DNA from: Eubacteriales Family XIII. Incertae Sedis bacterium
GTDB lineage: Bacteria > Bacillota_A > Clostridia > Peptostreptococcales > Anaerovoracaceae
Direction of reading: 5' to 3'
DNA length: 6,154 nucleotides
Assembly: GCA_031280075.1 (NCBI GenBank)
Contig: JAITHG010000266.1
Span: 1-6,154, forward strand
Shown here: piece after piece, positions 1 through 3,899 of the stretch
Layout: the number at the start of each line of letters is the position of its first letter
How positions within the stretch are numbered: the stretch's first letter is position 1
Notes under the pieces: model-generated
What the model was told of the DNA's origin: nothing
Databases searched by the model: none
Seen by the model: only the letters and a program-made list of their open reading frames with translations
Program-made: the position numbers and the translations under genes

Positions 1-399
1 TAAGCAGGCAGGTGTGCCACCGCCGAGCCAGAGGATGAAGCCCTTTTCGTGATACTGTGTGGATATGGTCCACTCTTCATCGAACCTATCCCAGCGAGAG
101 ACGCGCGCATTGGGGTCAAAAGATACGCGTCTGCAGCGCCCGTCCGCCAGAATGGCGATGATCTCGTCCGCGTAGGCGCTCATGTCTTTGCGAATGGTGC
201 CCCCGTCTGCAGCGGGTCTTTTGACCTTTCCAAAGTATTCCGCCTGCGCAATGTGCGAAACGTAATAGCTGTCCTTGTCCCCATACAGGATCGGCTGCTC
301 GCGAAAGAACCATAGGCAGAAGAGCGCAAACAACACAAGCAGGGGCAGTACTACGCAGCCACGCTTCACCCATTTGTTCTCCGTCCACAGTTTTTTCAT
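1..399 (-). CDS. N-terminal part of a single-pass membrane protein of unknown function (cut by window edge)
   Basis: I do not recognise the family. The frame is open from an ATG at 399 to the window edge, giving at least 133 residues starting MKKLWTENKWVKR. A hydrophobic stretch at about residues 14-32 (rich in V, L, F, C, W) follows a basic segment, which predicts a cytoplasmic N-terminus, one membrane anchor and the rest outside. There is no signal-peptidase site after the hydrophobic stretch. The visible outer part is soluble and charged, with several Tyr and Trp residues and ends in a Gly-rich turn (LGGG). A purine-rich AAAAGGA lies only 3 bases before the ATG, which is tight. An in-frame TGA upstream (466-468 on the plus strand) limits extension, with only GTG or TTG alternatives. 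A better-spaced start at 469 lies in another frame (see the separate entry). The gene follows the secreted-protein gene in the same direction, about 200 bases away, so the two may be co-transcribed. I see no clear promoter in the gap. Confidence 0.7.
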   Translation of the reverse strand, partial: MKKLWTENKWVKRGCVVLPLLVLFALFCLWFFREQPILYGDKDSYYVSHIAQAEYFGKVKRPAADGGTIRKDMSAYADEIIAILADGRCRRVSFDPNARVSRWDRFDEEWTISTQYHEKGFILWLGGGTPACL

Positions 400-469
400 G
401 CTTCCTTTTGCGCAAGACACTGCAGGTCTCGCGCGGCTCCTTTCCTTTCTCAAAGGGGAGATCGGTCAT
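400..469 (-). other. Possible alternative 5' end of the left-edge gene, out of frame with it
   Basis: An ATG at 469 is preceded by AAAAGGA (474-480) with a 4-base gap, a good ribosome-binding arrangement. It opens a hydrophilic frame beginning MTDLPFEKGKEPRETC. This frame overlaps the start of the membrane-protein gene and, if kept, gives a nonsense-looking Arg/His-rich tail ending at 116. Skipping one base in the A6 run of the ATGAAAAAACTG segment (about 391-396) would join this N-terminus to the membrane protein as ...RKRKHEKLWTENKW. Either the true start is 469 and one A is extra (sequencing error, mutation or frameshifting), or this is a chance frame. I cannot decide from one sequence. 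Confidence 0.3.
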
Positions 470-517
470 GTTGTCCTTTTGCTTCCAGCAAGATCGTTGC
501 GTCATATCTGCGCGCAC

Positions 518-603
518 TTGCCAAACGAGTATTGCCCGTCACCAAGCACCGTACATGACGGGCAGACGGCAATACCGATGCACTAGTAACCGTTCATCGA
601 AAG
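518..603. repeat. Imperfect inverted repeat between the two leftward genes
   Basis: GTATTGCC (529-536) is the exact reverse complement of GGCAATAC (568-575). Inside it, TGCCCGTC (533-540) is the exact reverse complement of GACGGGCA (557-564). The two pairings overlap and cannot both form completely, so the element can switch between an outer and an inner stem. Neither strand has a T-run after it, so it is not a standard intrinsic terminator. It may be an RNA processing or stabilising structure, or a protein-binding dyad. No convincing promoter is visible here for the downstream gene. Confidence 0.4.
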
Positions 604-1602
604 TCAAAACGAGAAAATTTTCTCATGCACTTTCCAGCTAAGTTTCTCTTCATACGGCACGGTAGAGAACTGATATTGGTATGCCGTTGCCCACGGAGAA
701 TCATAATGCTTCGATTGATGGGGCACACTTACCCATCTATCATCCTGGAAATCCTTGCCCTTCCCACTATTGTCATTGTAGTAATATTGGCGCTGCCACT
801 CATATATTATGGTTATCTTTTGCGAATACAGACCGAGGTTCCAACTACTGCCATATTGCGCATAGGTGTGCTGATCGATGCAGTCGAACAGTAGATATAC
901 TTCCAAAAGATCTCTCGTGCTGCCTGTGACCGTGGTAACATTGTAGTGATTTTTGAATGCTTGCCAAAGAGAGATGCCTGAAGCGTAAAACGACACAGCC
1001 GGACTAGCTACAGACGCACCGGTGAGAAGGACATTGTAGATCAAATTTGCCGTAGCCCATGTCCCTGCACCTTTCTTCACTTGGAAGGTAGGCGTTCCAA
1101 TGCCTGTCCAGTATGTCCGGACACTTTTCATCTTAACACCGTTATACGTGTATGGTGTAGAAGTCTGTGTTGCACGCATGCTCATGCCATTGGTGACAGA
1201 CCTCCGCTCCTGCGTCGGCAACAACACAGACACTTTGGCATCCATGTTCCCGATCTGGAGAGCCTGCTCATACCGTGACTGAACCTTTTCACGAACCTCT
1301 GTGGGAAGAGACGCGTCATCAAGTAAGGACTGCATGGATGAGGCATCTTTGACCGCCCCGTCCACCCTTTCTACAGGGAAAAGTCTTTTTCCCTCCGGGG
1401 TGTCCATCTCCATGGCATACTGCCCATCCAGGGACAGTTTGAGCCCCTTGATGTCAGTTGGCAGCAGATAAAGCACGCCTGGATCCACCCCCAACTCTGC
1501 CCTGCTCTTTTCAATACCCGTTGGTGGTGCAGCAAAAGCGGACGAGGCGAGTCCGCACACCATTGCGACCACCAGAGCCACCGCGATCAGTTTCCTCAAC
1601 AT
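604..1602 (-). CDS. Secreted protein of unknown function
   Basis: This gene encodes 332 residues and I do not recognise the family. Residues 1-24 form a classic signal peptide: basic MLRK, a hydrophobic core of Ala/Val/Leu, then S-A-F-A with predicted signal peptidase I cleavage after Ala24. Cys16 lies in the core but the context (A-M-V-C) is not a lipobox. The mature part falls into three zones: a charged, acidic region (about 28-135); a region from about 150 with a YTYNGVKMK segment and a Gly/Ala-rich hydrophobic stretch (about 183-216, many small residues); and a C-terminal zone (about 245-332) very rich in Tyr, Trp, Gln and Ser. The last residue is Phe. The start is supported by AAGG (1611-1614 on the plus strand) 8 bases before the ATG. 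Base composition is near 50% GC, far lower than in the gat genes, and the next gene leftward runs the same way. The product is probably an exported or cell-surface protein, which is as far as the sequence allows. Confidence 0.82.
   Translation of the reverse strand: MLRKLIAVALVVAMVCGLASSAFAAPPTGIEKSRAELGVDPGVLYLLPTDIKGLKLSLDGQYAMEMDTPEGKRLFPVERVDGAVKDASSMQSLLDDASLPTEVREKVQSRYEQALQIGNMDAKVSVLLPTQERRSVTNGMSMRATQTSTPYTYNGVKMKSVRTYWTGIGTPTFQVKKGAGTWATANLIYNVLLTGASVASPAVSFYASGISLWQAFKNHYNVTTVTGSTRDLLEVYLLFDCIDQHTYAQYGSSWNLGLYSQKITIIYEWQRQYYYNDNSGKGKDFQDDRWVSVPHQSKHYDSPWATAYQYQFSTVPYEEKLSWKVHEKIFSF
611..624. repeat. 14-base perfect palindrome at the 3' end of the secreted-protein gene
   Basis: GAGAAAATTTTCTC reads the same on both strands and covers the codons for E-K-I-F-S just before the TGA. 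On the minus strand it is followed by GTTTTGACTTT. It could form a weak AT-rich hairpin near the transcript end, but there is no room for a loop without melting the central bases and no GC-rich stem, so I would not call it a terminator with confidence. Confidence 0.3.
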
Positions 1603-1620
1603 CGCTTTTACCTTGTCCCT

Positions 1621-1640
1621 TTCTGTTCTCTAACAGAACA
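1621..1640. promoter_or_regulatory. Inverted repeat just upstream of the secreted-protein ribosome-binding site
   Basis: TTCTGTT (1621-1627) and AACAGAA (1632-1638) are exact reverse complements around a 4-base loop. TGTTCT (1624-1629) and AGAACA (1635-1640) form a second, overlapping exact pair. The element ends 6 bases before the AAGG of the leftward gene. It could be a repressor operator or an mRNA hairpin that affects translation; its position is the only evidence for a role. Confidence 0.35.
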
Positions 1641-1723
1641 CTTATTGGTAGACATACGGAAATCTCCGATTTCGTCGTATGTCGCACCTCGAGGATGCCA
1701 GCGCTCCAGCGCGTGGACATCTA

Positions 1724-1737
1724 TCGTACCGGTACGA
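1724..1737. promoter_or_regulatory. Perfect 14-base palindrome, possible operator
   Basis: TCGTACCGGTACGA is identical to its reverse complement. It lies in the presumed 5' leader of the secreted-protein gene, downstream of the candidate leftward promoter. A perfect dyad of this length suits a dimeric DNA-binding regulator, but no matching second copy is visible in the window. Confidence 0.3.
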
Positions 1738-1742
1738 CTTCC

Positions 1743-1770
1743 AGAGTTTCATTGCCGTCGCAACAACTCT
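1743..1770. other. Nested stem-loop in the leader of the leftward gene
   Basis: AGAGTT (1743-1748) pairs with AACTCT (1765-1770), and inside it TTGC (1752-1755) pairs with GCAA (1760-1763) around a 4-base loop, leaving a small asymmetric internal loop. The structure can form in RNA from either strand. It matches no riboswitch consensus I know. Confidence 0.3.
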
Positions 1771-1833
1771 TGCTACACGTCATATTGTTCACATAGCACC
1801 CGCGTCCGGATTGCAAAGCGCGTCTGTGCTTTT

Positions 1834-1862
1834 ATTGTTGTATATAAGTTTTCTGCTGTCAA
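1834..1862 (-). promoter_or_regulatory. Candidate sigma-70-type promoter for the secreted-protein gene
   Basis: On the minus strand a perfect -35 box TTGACA (1857-1862) is followed after exactly 17 bases by AACAAT (1834-1839), which matches the -10 consensus at 4 of 6 positions. The spacer is AT-rich. Transcription would begin near 1827 and give a leader of about 225 bases. The -35 box is strong evidence; the -10 box is mediocre. Confidence 0.4.
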
Positions 1863-1869
1863 TAGGTTC

Positions 1870-1915
1870 TGCGCAAGAGGGGGAAAATCCTGCGTAAGTG
1901 GGGACATTTGCGTAA
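1870..1915. repeat. Three short TGCG(T/C)AA motifs between the divergent promoters
   Basis: TGCGCAA starts at 1870, and TGCGTAA at 1891 and 1909. They are spaced 21 and 18 bases apart, close to two helical turns, just upstream of the leftward -35 box and about 40 bases upstream of the candidate rightward promoter. They could be sites for a regulator shared by both transcription units, but motifs this short also recur by chance. Confidence 0.25.
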
Positions 1916-1918
1916 AAG

Positions 1919-1978
1919 ATGAAGCTGATTGACCGCGACTTGCGCGTCTCAGCGCTTGAAAAATCGGGGTTTGTATGA
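1919..1978 (+). CDS. Possible 19-residue leader peptide or gene relic ahead of gatC
   Basis: ATG at 1919 opens a short frame, MKLIDRDLRVSALEKSGFV, closed by TGA and then at once by TAA. It looks protein-like (a charged and hydrophobic mix with two Asp codons, GAC CGC GAC). Only a poor ribosome-binding site precedes it: a GGGGA about 14 bases away. It could be a leader peptide linked to the terminator-like hairpin at 2021, the stub of a lost gene, or chance. The candidate promoter at 1956-1982 would start transcription after it and so argues against expression. Confidence 0.2.
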   Translation: MKLIDRDLRVSALEKSGFV

Positions 1979-1982
1979 TAAT
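1956..1982 (+). promoter_or_regulatory. Candidate promoter for the gat operon
   Basis: TTGAAA (1956-1961) and GATAAT (1977-1982) each match the housekeeping -35 and -10 boxes at 5 of 6 positions, but the 15-base spacer is short. The start point would lie near 1989, giving a leader of about 100 bases that includes both hairpins before gatC. This is the best rightward candidate I found. Confidence 0.35.
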
Positions 1983-2001
1983 GTAGACAGGCAACTACCC
2001 A

Positions 2002-2047
2002 GCGGCGGATTCGCCGCACCATCGTCTGCACAGGCGATTTGTTTTTA
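2002..2047 (+). terminator. Paired hairpins with T-run in the gat leader, possible attenuator
   Basis: The first hairpin is a perfect 6-bp GC stem, GCGGCG (2002-2007) with CGCCGC (2012-2017), loop GATT. The second pairs ATCGTCT (2021-2027) with AGGCGAT (2032-2038), seven pairs including one G-T wobble and a 4-base loop, and runs straight into TTTGTTTTTATT. That is intrinsic-terminator geometry, although the stem is weak. TCGCC (2011-2015), part of the first stem, can pair instead with GGCGA (2033-2037) of the second, so the structures could exclude one another. No gene upstream on this strand needs a terminator, which suggests leader control of the gat operon. It does not carry the conserved T-box sequence. 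Confidence 0.33.
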
Positions 2048-2089
2048 TTGGCACCCTTTGCTTGGAATCGTTGGATTAGGACAACTGCA

Positions 2090-2380
2090 ATGAAGATTGA
2101 CGAAAAACTGATAGGCTATCTGGCGGAGCTTTCGCGGCTTGCGCTCACGGAGGCGGAGGGGCAGGCACGGATGCGTGACCTCTCCGACATCCTGGACTAC
2201 ATGGACAGGCTGAACGAGCTGGACACGGACGGGCTGCCGGAGATGACGCACCCCTTCGAGGCGTCAAACCGCTTCCGGGACGACGAAGTCACGGGCAGCG
2301 ACCGGCGGGCGGACATGCTGGCAAACGCCCCCGAGGCGCGCGGCGACTATTTCAAAGTGTTCAAGACGGTGGAGGAATAA
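2090..2380 (+). CDS. gatC: GatC, small subunit of the tRNA-dependent amidotransferase
   Basis: GatC (96 residues, the usual family length) wraps around GatA and holds it to GatB in the cytoplasmic GatCAB complex. The complex converts Asp-tRNA(Asn) to Asn-tRNA(Asn) and/or Glu-tRNA(Gln) to Gln-tRNA(Gln). Family features are the N-terminal MKIDEKLIGYLAELSRLAL helix, the middle segment D-I-L-D-Y-M-D-R-L (about 33-41) and the C-terminal NAPEARGDYFKVFKTVEE, which closely fits the conserved GatC tail. The frame also has an ATG at 2039, but the family starts at MKID and an AGGA (2078-2081) lies 8 bases before the ATG at 2090, so I chose 2090. The gene is the first of a tight operon; gatA begins 3 bases after its stop codon, and the gatA ribosome-binding site lies inside its last codons. 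Confidence 0.95.
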   Translation: MKIDEKLIGYLAELSRLALTEAEGQARMRDLSDILDYMDRLNELDTDGLPEMTHPFEASNRFRDDEVTGSDRRADMLANAPEARGDYFKVFKTVEE

Positions 2381-2383
2381 GGC

Positions 2384-3889
2384 ATGGGCGACGACATCAG
2401 GAGCATGGGCGCACTTGCCATCGGCACGCTCATCAAGGAACGGAAGGCGAGCAGCCCCGAAGTGACAAGGATATTCCTTGACGCGGCGCTGGCGGACGCG
2501 GCGAAGCCTGACGGCGACGAGACGAAGGTCAACGCCTTCATCAGCATCGACGAAGAGGGGGCGATGCGGCAGGCGGAGGAAGCCCAGCGGCACATCGACG
2601 CGGGCAGTGCCCCCTCCCCGCTCGCAGGCGTGCCCTGCGCGGTGAAGGACAACATCTGCGTGCGGGGCACGGCGACGACGGCAGCCTCCCGCATCCTCGA
2701 ACACTTCGTCCCGCCCTACGACGCGACGGTCGTCGAGAAGCTGCGCGGCGCGGGGGCAGTCATCCTCGGCAAGGCAAACCTCGACGAGTTCGCCATGGGC
2801 GGTTCGACGGAGACTTCCTATTTCGGGGTCACGCGCAACCCGGCAGACCTCTCGCGCGTGCCGGGCGGCTCGTCCGGCGGCTCGGCGGCGGCGGTCGCGG
2901 CAGGCTTCGTACCGTGGGCGGTCGGGTCGGACACGGGTGGATCCATCCGTCAACCCTGCGCCTTTACAGGCGTGACCGGCATCAAGCCGACCTACGGCAG
3001 CGTGTCGCGCTACGGGCTGATGGCATACGCGTCCTCCCTCGACCAGATCGGTCCCATCGCCAGGGACGCGCGCGACTGCGCGGCTGCCCTCGCCATCCTG
3101 TCCGGACCGGACGAGCGGGACAGCACGGACGTCATCCCCGAGCCCTTCGCCTTCGGCGAGCTGGCGCGCGCGGCGGCGGACGGGAGCAAGGACAGCGGCG
3201 AAGGTGGAAGCGTCCGCGCCCGGCTGGCACGCATGAAGGTGGGGCTTCCCACAAACTATTTCCAAGCTGGCATCTCGGACGACGTGAAGGAGACCATCCT
3301 CGCGGCAGCGGACAGGCTTCGGACGCTCGGCGCGCAGGTGGAGGAATTCGACCTGCCGCTCATCGAGCACGCCGTGCCCGCCTATTACATCATCGCCTGC
3401 GCGGAGGCGAGCTCCAACCTCTCCCGCTACGACGGCGTGAAGTACGGCTACCGCTCCAAGGCGGCGCAGGACATCCTGAGCGAGTACACGCGCACGCGCA
3501 GCGAGGGCTTCGGCACAGAGGTCAAGCGGCGCATCATGCTCGGCTCCTTCGTGCTCAGCTCCGGCTACTTCGATGCATATTATAAGAAGGCACTCAAAGT
3601 CCGCGGGCTGATCGCGCGCGCCTTCGACGAGGCGCTCGGGCGCTTCGATTTCATCCTCAGCCCCGTCACGCCGAGCGTCGCATACCGGATCGGCGAGCAG
3701 ATCGGCGACCCGCTCGCCATGTACCTCGCCGACATCTACACGGTGTCGGTCAACCTCATCGGTGCGCCTGCCATCGCGCTGCCCTGCGGCACGGGGGAAG
3801 GCGGGCTGCCCGTCGGTATGCAGTTCATCGGTCGCCCCTTCGGGGAGGAGACCTTACTCGCGGCTGCCTGCGCTTGGCAGGAAAGGTAG
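2384..3889 (+). CDS. gatA: GatA, amidase (glutaminase) subunit of GatCAB
   Basis: GatA hydrolyses glutamine and supplies ammonia to the GatB site, where activated Asp- or Glu-tRNA is amidated. It belongs to the amidase-signature family with a Ser-cisSer-Lys triad. The triad is visible: Lys88 in AVKDN, Ser163 in [10 protein letters not shown] and Ser187 in [10 protein letters not shown], with the same spacing (75 and 24 residues) as the Lys-Ser-Ser triad I recall for characterised GatA. The glycine-rich signature (about 159-190), the [14 protein letters not shown] segment (about 199-212) and the [10 protein letters not shown] segment (about 349-358) are intact. The product is 501 residues, slightly longer than the usual 480-490. 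Most of the excess is a Gly/Ser/Ala-rich insertion at about residues 262-278, where a short linker normally precedes the K-V-G-L-P strand. GGAGGA (2371-2376) lies 7 bases before the ATG. GatB begins 10 bases after the stop. Confidence 0.97.
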   Translation: MGDDIRSMGALAIGTLIKERKASSPEVTRIFLDAALADAAKPDGDETKVNAFISIDEEGAMRQAEEAQRHIDAGSAPSPLAGVPCAVKDNICVRGTATTAASRILEHFVPPYDATVVEKLRGAGAVILGKANLDEFAMGGSTETSYFGVTRNPADLSRVPGGSSGGSAAAVAAGFVPWAVGSDTGGSIRQPCAFTGVTGIKPTYGSVSRYGLMAYASSLDQIGPIARDARDCAAALAILSGPDERDSTDVIPEPFAFGELARAAADGSKDSGEGGSVRARLARMKVGLPTNYFQAGISDDVKETILAAADRLRTLGAQVEEFDLPLIEHAVPAYYIIACAEASSNLSRYDGVKYGYRSKAAQDILSEYTRTRSEGFGTEVKRRIMLGSFVLSSGYFDAYYKKALKVRGLIARAFDEALGRFDFILSPVTPSVAYRIGEQIGDPLAMYLADIYTVSVNLIGAPAIALPCGTGEGGLPVGMQFIGRPFGEETLLAAACAWQER

Positions 3890-3899
3890 GCAACAGGAA

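Larger units (their letters stand above)
1603..2089. other. Divergent intergenic region between the secreted-protein gene and the gat operon
   Basis: This stretch of 487 bases has no convincing protein-coding gene. Several short frames exist on both strands, but none combines a good start with protein-like content. It carries a candidate leftward promoter (1834-1862), a weaker candidate rightward promoter (1956-1982), three TGCG(T/C)AA motifs at 1870, 1891 and 1909, a 14-base palindrome at 1724-1737, a nested hairpin at 1743-1770, an inverted repeat beside the leftward ribosome-binding site (1621-1640), and two hairpins ahead of gatC (2002-2017 and 2021-2038). If the candidate promoters are right, the leftward mRNA has a long, structured leader of about 225 bases. 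Confidence 0.6.

Noticed and set aside
116..517. Minus-strand 133-codon frame as an independent gene
   Set aside because: Beyond its first 25 or so residues it overlaps the membrane protein in another frame and becomes Arg/His-rich nonsense. Only its start region is of interest.
625..1282. Several short plus-strand frames opposite the secreted-protein gene
   Set aside because: They are antisense to a gene with a clear signal peptide and ribosome-binding site, and they lack their own start signals and protein-like features.
1985..2090. T-box riboswitch in the gat leader
   Set aside because: The leader is too short and lacks the conserved T-box sequence and specifier stem.
2264..3370. Long minus-strand open frame (368 codons) opposite gatC/gatA
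   Set aside because: It is antisense to clear gatC and gatA coding sequence, very rich in Arg, Ala and His as expected from the reverse of GC-rich codons, and has no family features. It is a shadow frame.
2914..3585. Plus-strand 223-codon frame inside gatA
   Set aside because: It overlaps the amidase core in another frame and is overwhelmingly Arg/Gly/His, typical of an out-of-frame reading of GC-rich sequence.
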